Source: an uncultured Oscillibacter sp. (lineage in GTDB: Bacteria; Bacillota; Clostridia; Oscillospirales; Oscillospiraceae). From it: a stretch of DNA of 63,485 nt. The notes beneath the pieces are model-generated. The model searched no databases. It was not told the DNA's origin and saw nothing but the letters and a program-made list of their open reading frames with translations. The stretch lies in contig CAAGJQ010000157.1 of assembly GCA_900770295.1 (NCBI GenBank), positions 1 to 63,485 of the forward strand, read 5' to 3'. Within the stretch, counting starts at the first letter, position 1; every line of letters begins with the position of its first letter. Position numbers and translations under genes: made by a program. Below, in pieces: positions 34,785-42,916 of this stretch.

Positions 34785-35909
34785 TCAAGCCTTCTTTTCT
34801 TCCTTAGGATCTCCATAGGGAGGCGGGACCGTCCCCTCCTCCATGCCCCGGGCCATCAGCACGTCCGTGGGCGTGATCTTCATCAGGTCCTCTTTTGTCA
34901 CCTGCTCCATCCCCGCCAGACGGTTGGCCTGATGGACCAGGATCTGCTCAAAAATATTCCGGACGCCCCGGGCGTTGCCGAAGGAGACCGGGTCGGTGTT
35001 CTCCTCCACGATGAAGTCCCGCACCATCTCCGCCGCCTGGCCCTCCAGGGTATAGCAGCCCTTTTTGCACTGCATCCGGAAAATCTCCATCAGCTCGTCG
35101 GGGCTGTAATCGTCAAAGTGCAGAAAGCGGTTGAAGCGGGACTCCAGCCCCGGGTTAGAGTGAATGAACTGGTCCATCAATCCGTCGTACCCGGCCACAA
35201 TGACCACCAGGTCGTCCCTGTGGTCCTCCATGGCCTTCAGAATGGTGTCGATGGCCTCCTGTCCGAAGTCGTTCTCTCCCTTGCCGTTGAGGGCGTAAGC
35301 CTCGTCGATGAACAGCACGCCCCCCAGGGCCTTTTCGATGACCTTGCTGGTCTTGATGGCCGTCTGGCCCACGTAGCCCGCCACCAGGCCGCTGCGGTCC
35401 ACCTCCACCAGCTGTCCCTTGGACAGGATGCCCAGGGCGTGGTAGATGCGGGCCATGAGCCGGGCGATGGTGGTCTTGCCGGTGCCGGGATTCCCGGAGA
35501 ACACCATGTGCAGGGAGAGGTCCGTGGTAGGCAGACCGTTTTTCTCCCGCATCTGGTAGACCGTCACCATGTTGATGAGGTTCCGGACCTCTTTCTTCAC
35601 CGCCTCCAGACCGATATAGCCGTTCAGCTCCGCCTGCAGGTCCTCGATCCTCTCCGGCGGAGGGGTCTCCGCTTCCTTCGGGGCCGTGTCGTCGTTTCCG
35701 GTGGAGGCCGCCGTGTTGCCTTTCTCCGGCGCCGCCTTGTCAGAGGGGACCCCGGGCTTCGCCGCCTCCGGCGCCTTCCCGCCGTCCAGTGGAGAGGTCC
35801 CCCAGAAATCCGAGCCCATGCGGTTGAGGTTGTTCTCCGTCATCGTGCGGATGACCTCCAGCTGCTGGAGGATGATCTGGTCCTTCTTGCTGATGTCCTT
35901 GCGCTCCAT
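34785..35909 (-). CDS. CbxX/SpoVK-like AAA+ ATPase
   Basis: 374 residues. A low-complexity Pro/Ala/Glu linker (about 40-85) separates an N-terminal helical tip from the AAA+ domain. Walker A MVFSGNPGTGKTT, Walker B GVLFIDEAYAL, pore-type VDRSGLVAGYVGQTAIKT, sensor RFNRFLHFDDYS and arginine-finger region ESRFNRF match the CbxX/CfqX/SpoVK family, hexameric remodelling ATPases. SpoVK is needed for spore maturation in Bacillus; here the gene sits in a redox-type operon, 4 bases after the Gx transporter. Confidence 0.85.
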   Translation of the reverse strand: MERKDISKKDQIILQQLEVIRTMTENNLNRMGSDFWGTSPLDGGKAPEAAKPGVPSDKAAPEKGNTAASTGNDDTAPKEAETPPPERIEDLQAELNGYIGLEAVKKEVRNLINMVTVYQMREKNGLPTTDLSLHMVFSGNPGTGKTTIARLMARIYHALGILSKGQLVEVDRSGLVAGYVGQTAIKTSKVIEKALGGVLFIDEAYALNGKGENDFGQEAIDTILKAMEDHRDDLVVIVAGYDGLMDQFIHSNPGLESRFNRFLHFDDYSPDELMEIFRMQCKKGCYTLEGQAAEMVRDFIVEENTDPVSFGNARGVRNIFEQILVHQANRLAGMEQVTKEDLMKITPTDVLMARGMEEGTVPPPYGDPKEEKKA

Positions 35910-35913
35910 GTGC

Positions 35914-36429
35914 TCACCCTTTCATCAAATCCGTATGCGCCAGTGCCCGGAACAGGCAGGCGGAGATCAACCCGGTCAGCGCCCCGGTAAAGAGGGACAC
36001 CCCCAGCAGAACCGGCAGATAGTACAGCGGCGCCGTATTTCCCAGCGTCAGGACCGCCGCCGCCACCTGTCCGCAGTTGTGGGCCGCCGCGCCCCCCACG
36101 GACACGCCGTAGATGGAGAGCTTCCGCAGCCGGGAGAGGCCAATCATGACCAGCATGGCGGTGACGCCGCCCAGCAGGGAGAAGATCAGCGCGTTCATGT
36201 TACCGGCGAACACCGCTCCCAAAAAGCACCGGGCCAGCAAAATCAGCAGCGCCTGTCCCGGCCCCAGGGCATACAGGGCAAAGACCGTCACGATATTGGC
36301 CAGCCCCAGCTTGATGCCGGGAATTGGGATGGCCAGAGACAGGGGAAAGAAATTCTCCAGATAGGACAGGGCCAGCGCCATGGCGGTCAGCACGGCGCAC
36401 AGCGTCAGCTGCTTTGTCGTCAGTTTCAT
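35914..36429 (-). CDS. Gx transporter family membrane protein (EetB-like)
   Basis: 171 residues, five to six membrane segments. The pattern KQLTLCAVLTAMALALSYLE, GIKLGLANIVTVFALY, NMNALIFSLLGGVTAM and GGAAAHNCGQVAAA is that of the Hpre_diP_synt_I / Gx transporter family, related to EetB next to flavin-based extracellular electron transfer genes. The older name heptaprenyl diphosphate synthase component I is misleading. Proposed role: membrane partner of flavinylation. Confidence 0.85.
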   Translation of the reverse strand: MKLTTKQLTLCAVLTAMALALSYLENFFPLSLAIPIPGIKLGLANIVTVFALYALGPGQALLILLARCFLGAVFAGNMNALIFSLLGGVTAMLVMIGLSRLRKLSIYGVSVGGAAAHNCGQVAAAVLTLGNTAPLYYLPVLLGVSLFTGALTGLISACLFRALAHTDLMKG

Positions 36430-36442
36430 CCGTGCCGCCCCC

Positions 36443-36850
36443 TTATCCGATGACTACGTCCGGGGCGGTCTCGTCCCTCTGACCGCCCTCCAGCCGGACG
36501 ATGACCCGGGCCGGCAGGCACACGATGCTCTGGCCGCTGCGGGAGATGTGCCCCGTGTGGACGCAGTCCTGGGTGGGGCAGTCCGCCGCCTCCATGTAGA
36601 CCTCCTCCGGCGACAGCACCAGATGGAGTGTGTAGCCGTTGGCCGTCAGGGTCCGCTCCTCCGGGCCGGAGAGACTGCTCAGCGCCACGGTCTCCGCCGT
36701 CTCTCCGTCCACGGAGATCACGGCGGTCAGATCCCGGGCGGTCTCGTTCCCGCCCCAGATGGCAACTCCGCAGCCGGCCGCCAGCAGGACCACCAGCAAT
36801 ACCACCAGCGCGTCCCATCCGCAGGGCCGCAGCTTAGGAGACAACTTCAT
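36443..36850 (-). CDS. NusG domain II-containing membrane-anchored protein (EetA-like)
   Basis: 135 residues from ATG 36850, overlapping the ApbE stop by 17 bases. One N-terminal anchor (ALVVLLVVLLAAGCGVAIW), then an extracytoplasmic NusG_II beta domain (RDLTAVISVDGETAETVAL, EEVYMEAADCPTQDCVHTGHISRSGQSIVCLPARVIVRLEGG). The CPTQDC and IVCLP cysteines are conserved in this family. It pairs with Gx transporters in flavinylation gene sets. Confidence 0.88.
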   Translation of the reverse strand: MKLSPKLRPCGWDALVVLLVVLLAAGCGVAIWGGNETARDLTAVISVDGETAETVALSSLSGPEERTLTANGYTLHLVLSPEEVYMEAADCPTQDCVHTGHISRSGQSIVCLPARVIVRLEGGQRDETAPDVVIG

Positions 36851-37910
36851 AGGTATACCCGCTTCCCTCGATCGCTTCATAGGCGTCGGCCAGACCGGCA
36901 GTCACCACCACCCGGTCATCCGCCGTCACCAGCACCAGGTCGATGTCCAGCCCGCTGCCGCGCCAGAAGTCCAGCGCCTTCTCCTCGCCCATCACATACA
37001 GGGCCGTGGACAGCGCGTCGCACATGGTGCCGGCGCCGGGCGTACCGTCCAGGCTCTCCCGGTCACAGTCCGCCACCACCGTGACGGAGGTCAGCCCGCT
37101 GTCCGCCGGATAGCCGGTGGCCGGGTCGATGATGTGCTGATAGGTCTTGCCGTCCTCCTCAAAATACCGCTGGTATCCGCCGGAGGTGACGGCAAAGGCG
37201 TCCGTCAGATGCAACAGGCAGGCCAGCGTATTCCGGTTGTCCGGGACCTTGGGGTCCTGGATGCCCACCCGCCAGGGCGTTCCATCCGGCCGGTCGCCCC
37301 AGGCCAGCACATTGCCGCCCAGAGCCGCCGTGGCCCGGGGAATGTTGTTCTCCGCGAAGATCTGCGCCACCCGGTCAGAGGCGTAGCCCTTGGCGATACC
37401 GCCCAGGTCGATCTGGGTGCCCTGGTCCAGCCGCACCGAATCCCCGCTCTGGTGGACATGCTCCATGCCCACATGGGTCAGCAACTCCTCCAGGTCCGCT
37501 CCAGCGGGCACCTGATAGCTGGCCGTGGTAAAGCCCCAGGCGGAGACGACGGGGGCAATGGTGATGTCGAAAGCCCCGCCCGTCACGTCGCTGTACATCC
37601 CGGACGTATTCAGCAGCCGCGAAACCTCACTGTCCACGGTCACCGGCTGTCCCCCGGCGCTGTTCAGGGCAAAGATCTGGCTGTCCTCATCCGTCCGGGA
37701 CAGCAGATCCTCCAGACGCCGCATCTCATCCTCCGCCGCGTAGGCGGCATGGGTGCTCTTCTCCCCATAGACGGAGAAGATCATGACCGTGTCCATGGCG
37801 ATGACCTGAATGCTCTCCTGGGCCTTATCCGGGTCCGCCGGAGCGCCTCCGCAGCCGCACAATCCGCACAGCATGGCCGCCGCCAATATCAATCCTGCCA
37901 ACCGTTTCAT
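36834..37910 (-). CDS. apbE: FAD:protein FMN transferase, ApbE lipoprotein
   Basis: 358 residues from ATG 37910. Signal peptide with lipobox LCGC (Cys about residue 19), so it is tethered outside the membrane. ApbE motifs: MDTVMIFSVYG, SGMYSDVTGGAFDITIAP, RLDQGTQIDLGGIAKGYASD, GGNVLAWG and HIIDPATGYPADSGLTSVTVVADC. It covalently attaches FMN to Thr/Ser of target proteins using FAD and Mg. It heads a six-gene run, driven by the promoter at 37958-37986. No FMN-bind target protein is encoded here, so its substrate lies elsewhere. Confidence 0.93.
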   Translation of the reverse strand: MKRLAGLILAAAMLCGLCGCGGAPADPDKAQESIQVIAMDTVMIFSVYGEKSTHAAYAAEDEMRRLEDLLSRTDEDSQIFALNSAGGQPVTVDSEVSRLLNTSGMYSDVTGGAFDITIAPVVSAWGFTTASYQVPAGADLEELLTHVGMEHVHQSGDSVRLDQGTQIDLGGIAKGYASDRVAQIFAENNIPRATAALGGNVLAWGDRPDGTPWRVGIQDPKVPDNRNTLACLLHLTDAFAVTSGGYQRYFEEDGKTYQHIIDPATGYPADSGLTSVTVVADCDRESLDGTPGAGTMCDALSTALYVMGEEKALDFWRGSGLDIDLVLVTADDRVVVTAGLADAYEAIEGSGYTYEVVS

Positions 37911-37957
37911 ATTGTACCTCATATCCGCATATTGCCGCAATTTTTGCATAATAAGGT

Positions 37958-37986
37958 AGTATATCACGGTGCGTCCCACTTCTCAA
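37958..37986 (-). promoter_or_regulatory. Promoter of apbE operon
   Basis: Minus strand TTGAGA (37986-37981), 17-base spacer, TATACT (37963-37958). Confidence 0.75.
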
Positions 37987-38037
37987 CCGGGAATCTCCGT
38001 CTTCTCCGAAAAAGATAAAAACCCTTGGCTGTAACCC

Positions 38038-38066
38038 TTGCAAACGCGGTCAAAGTCTGTTATACT
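38038..38066 (+). promoter_or_regulatory. Promoter of the 38140 membrane protein
   Basis: TTGCAA, 17-base spacer, TATACT, ending 73 bases before the start codon. Confidence 0.75.
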
Positions 38067-38139
38067 ATCAAGGTATGTCACTGGCAGCGGCGGCTGTCAG
38101 GGGCATTTTCCCAGAAATCAACCCTGGAGGTCTTTATAA

Positions 38140-38883
38140 ATGCCGAAAAATCCGAACAGCAAATCCAAGCCTGTCAAGCGGGACGAGCCCATGAACGGTG
38201 CCATGAAGTTTTTCCTGGCTGGCTGTGTGGCGGAGTTATATCTGTTGATCGTCCGCCGTTTTTATATCAATGGTAACGCAGAGCAGCAGATCGCCTGGTA
38301 TGACTGCTATTTGAAGTATCTCATCGGTGCCGGCGCGGCGGTTCTGGCCGTGGGCGTTGTGTTGTCCGTTCTCTGGAAGCAGGAGAAAAAGAAGCGCGTC
38401 ATCGGCTGGTCCGTTCTGGGCGCGGGTGCGTTTCTGGCAGTTTCCAGCGGAATGATCCTGTGGAACATGTCCACTGTCACGCTTTTGACCGTAGTGGTCC
38501 CCGTGGTCATGCTGCTGGGCATTCTCTGGAGCCTGTATGACCGGGAATGCGCTCTGGCGCTGACGATCCTGGGCACTTCCCTGATTGTATTGTGGGTCTG
38601 CCGCAGGGTGATGTCCAGCATTTATCTGGGCACTTACGTAAAGGTGATTGTTGTTCTCTATATGGTCCTGTTGGCCGTTATCGCTTTGCTCGCGAAGAAA
38701 AACAAACTGCAGAAGCTGCTTCCCGCCACCGCGGATCTTCTGCCTGTCTATCTGGCCTGTGCCCTGTCCCTGATCGCTCTGGTGACCGCGCTGATCAGTC
38801 AGGTGGCCGCCTATTACGCCATGTGGGGGCTGGCTATTGTGGTCTTTGCTCTGGCTGTGTATTACACCGTCAAGCAGCTGTAA
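38140..38883 (+). CDS. Polytopic membrane protein of unknown function
   Basis: 247 residues with about seven hydrophobic segments after a basic 20-residue N-terminus (PKNPNSKSKPVKRDEPMNG). GGAGGTC lies at proper distance before ATG 38140. I recognise no catalytic or transport motif. It is monocistronic with a clear promoter and terminator, which suggests steady expression. Relatives, if any, are probably lineage-specific to this clostridial group. Confidence 0.7.
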   Translation: MPKNPNSKSKPVKRDEPMNGAMKFFLAGCVAELYLLIVRRFYINGNAEQQIAWYDCYLKYLIGAGAAVLAVGVVLSVLWKQEKKKRVIGWSVLGAGAFLAVSSGMILWNMSTVTLLTVVVPVVMLLGILWSLYDRECALALTILGTSLIVLWVCRRVMSSIYLGTYVKVIVVLYMVLLAVIALLAKKNKLQKLLPATADLLPVYLACALSLIALVTALISQVAAYYAMWGLAIVVFALAVYYTVKQL

Positions 38884-38898
38884 AAAATGTTTTGATAC

Positions 38899-38926
38899 GA
38901 GGGGCTGAAAAGCCCCTCATTTTTTA
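38899..38926 (+). terminator. Terminator of the 38140 gene
   Basis: GAGGGGCT / AGCCCCTC stem with GAAA loop followed by ATTTTTTA. Confidence 0.9.
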
Positions 38927-39033
38927 TTCACCGGACAGATGTCCGGTGATTTTTCAAATGCAGCAAAAAGGCATGACAAAACCGTCATGCCTTTTCCGAC
39001 AATATTGTGTGTTTTCTCCGCAAGCTGGCAGGC

Positions 39034-39276
39034 TTACAAGCTCTTCAGTTCCTTCAGGCACTTGGGGCAGACATTTTTCCCCTTGAAAACAGTGATGTCT
39101 TTGGTGCTGTCACAAAAAATGCAGCTGGGTTTGTACTTTTTCAGAATGACAGAGGACCCTTCCACATAGATTTCCAATGCATCTTTTTCCGCGATATCCA
39201 GCGTCCGGCGCATTTCAATGGGAAGCACGATTCTTCCCAGCTCGTCGACCTTTCTCACAATTCCTGTAGATTTCAC
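39034..39276 (-). CDS. AbrB/SpoVT-type transition-state regulator with C-terminal zinc pair
   Basis: 80 residues from GTG 39276 behind AAGGAG. The swapped-hairpin AbrB domain is clear: KSTGIVRKVDELGRIVLPIEMRRTL, then DALEIYVEGSSVILKKY. The C-terminus has CIFCDSTKDI...NVCPKCLKEL, a four-Cys zinc-binding tail as in many clostridial AbrB paralogues. AbrB proteins control transition-phase and sporulation genes; spmAB is divergent across 143 bases. Confidence 0.9.
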   Translation of the reverse strand: MKSTGIVRKVDELGRIVLPIEMRRTLDIAEKDALEIYVEGSSVILKKYKPSCIFCDSTKDITVFKGKNVCPKCLKELKSL

Positions 39277-39320
39277 AGCGTTTCTCCTTCTTTGATAAAT
39301 TCTTAACTTCCAAGGACTCG

Positions 39321-39350
39321 ACAATATCACACTTTGTCATTATTTGTCAA
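39321..39350 (-). promoter_or_regulatory. Promoter of the AbrB-type gene
   Basis: Minus strand TTGACA (39350-39345), 18-base spacer, TATTGT (39326-39321). Confidence 0.75.
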
Positions 39351-39419
39351 TTGCTAAATGAAAACTTTCAAAGTAAATTAACAATTTATACAATATTCAC
39401 AAAAAAGGGAGGGGTTTCT

Positions 39420-40004
39420 GTGGCGATGGCCTGGGTCTGGACCGGGATGGTTGTGCTGTCTTTGCTGTTTGGTCTCTTTACGGGACGCCTGGACGCGGTG
39501 GCAAACGCCGCCCTGGAGGGGGCGAATTCCGCCATTGAGCTGAGTCTGTCCATGGCGGGGATTCTGTGTCTGTGGTCCGGCGTGATGGAGATCATGAACG
39601 TCTGCGGTCTGTCCTCCGCTCTTGCCCGGACGTTCCGGCCTCTTCTGCGGCGTCTGCTCCCAAACGCCTGCCGGGATGAGGAGACGTTGGCGGCCATCTC
39701 CGCCAATGTCTCCGCCAACCTGCTGGGACTTGGAAATGCCGCCACGCCCCTGGGCATCCGGGCGGCACGGCGGATGGCCCGGGGCTGTGACGGTGTGGCC
39801 AGTGACGAGTTGTGCCTGCTGGTGGTGCTGAACACCGCCTCCATCCAGCTGCTGCCGGCCACCATCGCCTCTGTCCGGGCGGCTGCCGGCTGCCGGACGC
39901 CCTTTGACATCCTGCCGGCGGTCTGGCTGGCCTCCGTACTGTCCGTGACCGTGGGCCTGCTGACCGCCCGCCTCCTCTCCCGCCGTGGAAAGGGGCGCCT
40001 ATGA
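39420..40004 (+). CDS. spmA: Spore maturation protein A
   Basis: 194 residues from GTG 39420, behind GGGAGGGG; ATG 39426 is an alternative. Membrane protein with SpmA patterns: LEGANSAIELSLSMAGILCLWSGVMEI, NVSANLLGLGNAATPLGIRAARRM and LVVLNTASIQLLPATIA. SpmA and SpmB contribute to core dehydration of the spore. ATGA overlap with spmB shows translational coupling. Confidence 0.92.
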   Translation: MAMAWVWTGMVVLSLLFGLFTGRLDAVANAALEGANSAIELSLSMAGILCLWSGVMEIMNVCGLSSALARTFRPLLRRLLPNACRDEETLAAISANVSANLLGLGNAATPLGIRAARRMARGCDGVASDELCLLVVLNTASIQLLPATIASVRAAAGCRTPFDILPAVWLASVLSVTVGLLTARLLSRRGKGRL

Positions 40005-40522
40005 ATCTCAGCTCTCTGGTCATTCCCGTTCTTCTGGCCGCCGTGGCCGTCTACGGCATGGGAAAGCGGGTGGACATTTACAGTGCTCTGACCCACGGCG
40101 CGGAAGAGGGCCTGACGGTCCTGCTGCGCATCATCCCAGCGCTGGTGGGCCTTCTGACGGCGGTCAGCATGTTCCGGGCCTCCGGGGCCATGGAGTGGCT
40201 GTCCACGCTCTGCGCGCCGCTTCTGGAGCGGCTGGGCATCCCCCCGGAGGCAACATCGCTGATGCTGATTCGCCCGGTGTCCGGCAACGGCGCTCTGGCC
40301 GTGGCCACGGACCTGATTGCCGCCAACGGCCCCGACAGCTACATCGGCCGGGTGGCGGCGGTAATGCTGGGCAGCACGGAGACGACATTCTACACCATCG
40401 CCGTCTATTTCGGCTCCGCGGGCATCCACAGGACCCGCCACACCATCCCCGCCGCTCTGGCCGCCGACCTGACCGGTTTTATCGCCTCGGCGTTTGCCGT
40501 GCGCCTCTTTTTCGGGACCTGA
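40001..40522 (+). CDS. spmB: Spore maturation protein B
   Basis: 173 residues. SLVIPVLLAAVAVYGMGKRVDIYSALTHGAEEG, IIPALVGLLTAVSMFRASGAMEWL, RPVSGNGALAVATDLI and MLGSTETTFYTIAVYFGS are the SpmB signatures (nucleoside-recognition/gate domain). Acts with SpmA in the forespore membrane. Confidence 0.93.
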   Translation: MNLSSLVIPVLLAAVAVYGMGKRVDIYSALTHGAEEGLTVLLRIIPALVGLLTAVSMFRASGAMEWLSTLCAPLLERLGIPPEATSLMLIRPVSGNGALAVATDLIAANGPDSYIGRVAAVMLGSTETTFYTIAVYFGSAGIHRTRHTIPAALAADLTGFIASAFAVRLFFGT

Positions 40523-40563
40523 CGGGGAAGCCGCTGCCTGTCGAAAAGCTCTCTGCATGGAAA

Positions 40564-40589
40564 ACAGGCGGGACCGAAATCCCGCCTGT
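40564..40589 (-). terminator. Terminator after GerMN gene (possibly bidirectional)
   Basis: ACAGGCGGGA / TCCCGCCTGT stem with loop CCGAAA; followed by TTTTCC on the minus strand. Confidence 0.75.
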
Positions 40590-40591
40590 CC

Positions 40592-41506
40592 TTACGCCGT
40601 ATACGCGTCTTCAATATCGGCCGTCCCATATTTCGGAGCGAATTCTCCGTCCACCAGGAACCGAACCTCATCCACTGTCTCCAAAGAGCACAGAGATGTC
40701 CCCAGTGACCGGACTGTCAGCCGCAGCGTTGTCTCATCCGGAAACTCCTCCAGAAGCGCCGAGGACAGGTTCACATAGCAAACGCTCTCTTCCAGCCAGA
40801 CCGATTTCACCCGGAATCCCTCCGGAAAGACCGCGGAAAGCTCCTTGCTCTCCGGGCCGTTCTCCAGCGCTCTGACCACCGCGCCCACCTGGGTATCGCC
40901 CTCATACAGATTCAGGGTCCGCTCCTCCGGTGCCAGCTCTCCGTCATCCTTCAGGAAGTACAGAACCGCGGGCACTGTGCTGACCACATCCTCCTCCGGC
41001 GCCAGCAGGACCTCCCGGGTCGTAAAAATCTGCCGGTCCCGGTAGGCCAGCTCCTGGCCCCGGACGGTGATCTTCACGGAGAGGATGGCCGGGATCTGCG
41101 TCAAAGTCAGCGTGATGGCATAGTCCGCCAGCGTCAGTGCCACGCCCGACAAAGTGCTGTACGCCAGGGAGAGGTCCACATAGGCCCGGGTCCCCTCCAC
41201 CTCCAAAGACAGCAGCGTGGTCCCCACCGGGATCGTGCTCTTCAGTGTCTCGTCCACCGGCCCTTTCAGCAGTTCCGTCATCAGGGCCTCCGCCAGTTCG
41301 GCGGCGGGCGCATCCTCCATATCATTCAAATAAATGGTCTCCGTCTGAAGGGCGCCCTCTCCGGCGGATGCCTCCATGTCTGTCTCCAGAAAGTAGAGCG
41401 CGTAACTCTCCGACTCCTGCTGCTGTTTTCCCGCCGCCGCGTAGGCGCAGCCGCTGGCCAGCAGGAGCAGGAGGACCAGCAGCGAGGAAAACATCCGTCT
41501 TTTCAC
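40592..41506 (-). CDS. GerMN-domain lipoprotein (GerM-like)
   Basis: 304 residues. Lipobox LASGC gives a membrane-tethered lipoprotein. Two GerMN domains: about 45-160 (YALYFLETD, SYALYFL..., TIPVGTTLLSLEVEGTRAYVDLS) and about 185-290 (VPAVLYFLKDDGELAPEERTL, VFPEGFRVKSVWLEESVCYVNLS). GerM in Bacillus takes part in engulfment and germination. The ATG overlaps the kinase stop (ATGA), so it belongs to the comEA-regulator-kinase operon and may be linked to envelope sensing. Confidence 0.88.
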   Translation of the reverse strand: MKRRMFSSLLVLLLLLASGCAYAAAGKQQQESESYALYFLETDMEASAGEGALQTETIYLNDMEDAPAAELAEALMTELLKGPVDETLKSTIPVGTTLLSLEVEGTRAYVDLSLAYSTLSGVALTLADYAITLTLTQIPAILSVKITVRGQELAYRDRQIFTTREVLLAPEEDVVSTVPAVLYFLKDDGELAPEERTLNLYEGDTQVGAVVRALENGPESKELSAVFPEGFRVKSVWLEESVCYVNLSSALLEEFPDETTLRLTVRSLGTSLCSLETVDEVRFLVDGEFAPKYGTADIEDAYTA

Positions 41507-42849
41507 GCCTGCTCCCCTCCTTCCGCCCTGGGCCAGTACACCGTGAACACGGCGCCGCCCTCCGGCCGGTTGGCGGCCTTCACGGTACCGCCCCGCTTTT
41601 TCACCGTATCGCTGACGATGGAAAGTCCCAGGCCCGTACCGCCGGCGGCCCGGGAACGGGCCTTGTCCACCCGGTAAAACCGCTCGAAGATACGGGGCAG
41701 GTCCGCCTCCGGAATGCCGGTGCCGTTATCCTCCACGGACAGCACCACCTTATTTCCCTCCATACCCAGAGAGACCTGGACAAAGCCCCCCTCGGCCGAA
41801 TACTTCACCGCGTTGTCCACCAGATTGTAAATGACCTGGTGGATCTCATCTTTTGTCGCCAGGACCCTGCAGCCCTCCGCCGCGTCGTAGGTCAGGTCCA
41901 CGCCCTTCTCCCGGGCGATCAGGCTCATCATCCGCATGACCTGCTCCAGCACCGGCAGCACGTCCACCACCGTGGGCGGCTCCAGAACGCCGCTGTCCAG
42001 CCGGGTCAGGCGAAGCAGGTCCTCCGTGATGCGGCTGAGGCGCTCTGCCTCCTGGCCGATGTCCATGACGAACTCCCGGGTGGTCTCCGGGTCGATGTTG
42101 TCGGTCTGCAAAATGGAGTCCGTCAGCAGGCGGATGGCCGCCAGCGGCGTCTTCAGCTCATGGGAGGCGTCGGACACAAACCGCCTCCGGGCGTTCTCCG
42201 TGACCTGGAGCCGGTCCGTCAGGCTGTTGAACTCCTCGCCGATCTGGGCGATCTCGTCCCTGCCGTGGATCTCCGCCCGGTGGCTGTACGCGCCCTCCCG
42301 CACCTTTCGGATGGCGGTCAGCAGCTCGCCGATCTTGGCCGTCAGGGCCCGGGACAGGATCAGGCTCAGCGCCAGCACCACCACGCCGATGACGGCGGAC
42401 AGCCGCAGCAGATTGTCCTGGAGGCCGCTCAGCAGAGCCGCCTGTTCCGTGTCGTACTCATACGCGTAGACCGAGCCGATGATCTGGTTCTGGTACAGCA
42501 CCGGGGAGGTGGCCCGGCTGCGGAAGGCGCCGTTTTTATAGACGCAGGTAAAGGCGTCGTTGCCCATCAGGGCCTGGACGATCTCCGCGTAGAACACATA
42601 GTCGCCCACGGCGCTGCCGGTCTCCCGGGTGTCGTACAGGACCCGGCCGCTGCTGTCCGTCACCAGTACGCGGGAAAGGCCGGTCTCCTCCACCACCGCC
42701 ATGGCCGCCGCCACATTTTCCTCGTTCAGCTGGTCCAGTCCGGACAGGGAGCGCACCATCACGGCCACGCTGCTCTGCATGGTGGTCTCCTTGGAGCGGA
42801 ACACCAGATCCTCCGACACCCGCAGGGGATACGTGTTCAGCAGCAGCAA
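41503..42849 (-). CDS. PhoR/WalK-like sensor histidine kinase, true start probably upstream
   Basis: At least 448 residues. Extracytoplasmic sensor at about 10-165, second membrane segment LLRLSAVIGVVVLALSLIL, HAMP, HisKA with SHELKTPLAAIRLLTDSIL, and HATPase (NLVDNAVKYSAEG, EDNGTGIPEADLPRIFERFYRV, GTGLGLSIVSDTVKK). TTG 42849 is the first usual start codon, but it falls inside the first membrane helix. The same frame continues upstream as KRSIFGSLQAKFGLSYILII to about 42918 without ATG, GTG or TTG, next to AAGGA. A non-standard start (ATT, ATC or CTG) or a base error is likely. Confidence 0.85.
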   Translation of the reverse strand: MLLLNTYPLRVSEDLVFRSKETTMQSSVAVMVRSLSGLDQLNEENVAAAMAVVEETGLSRVLVTDSSGRVLYDTRETGSAVGDYVFYAEIVQALMGNDAFTCVYKNGAFRSRATSPVLYQNQIIGSVYAYEYDTEQAALLSGLQDNLLRLSAVIGVVVLALSLILSRALTAKIGELLTAIRKVREGAYSHRAEIHGRDEIAQIGEEFNSLTDRLQVTENARRRFVSDASHELKTPLAAIRLLTDSILQTDNIDPETTREFVMDIGQEAERLSRITEDLLRLTRLDSGVLEPPTVVDVLPVLEQVMRMMSLIAREKGVDLTYDAAEGCRVLATKDEIHQVIYNLVDNAVKYSAEGGFVQVSLGMEGNKVVLSVEDNGTGIPEADLPRIFERFYRVDKARSRAAGGTGLGLSIVSDTVKKRGGTVKAANRPEGGAVFTVYWPRAEGGEQA

Positions 42850-42916
42850 AACCCCCGCGATGATGAGGATGTAGCTCAGTCCGAACTTGGCCTGGAGGCT
42901 GCCGAAGATCGATCTT

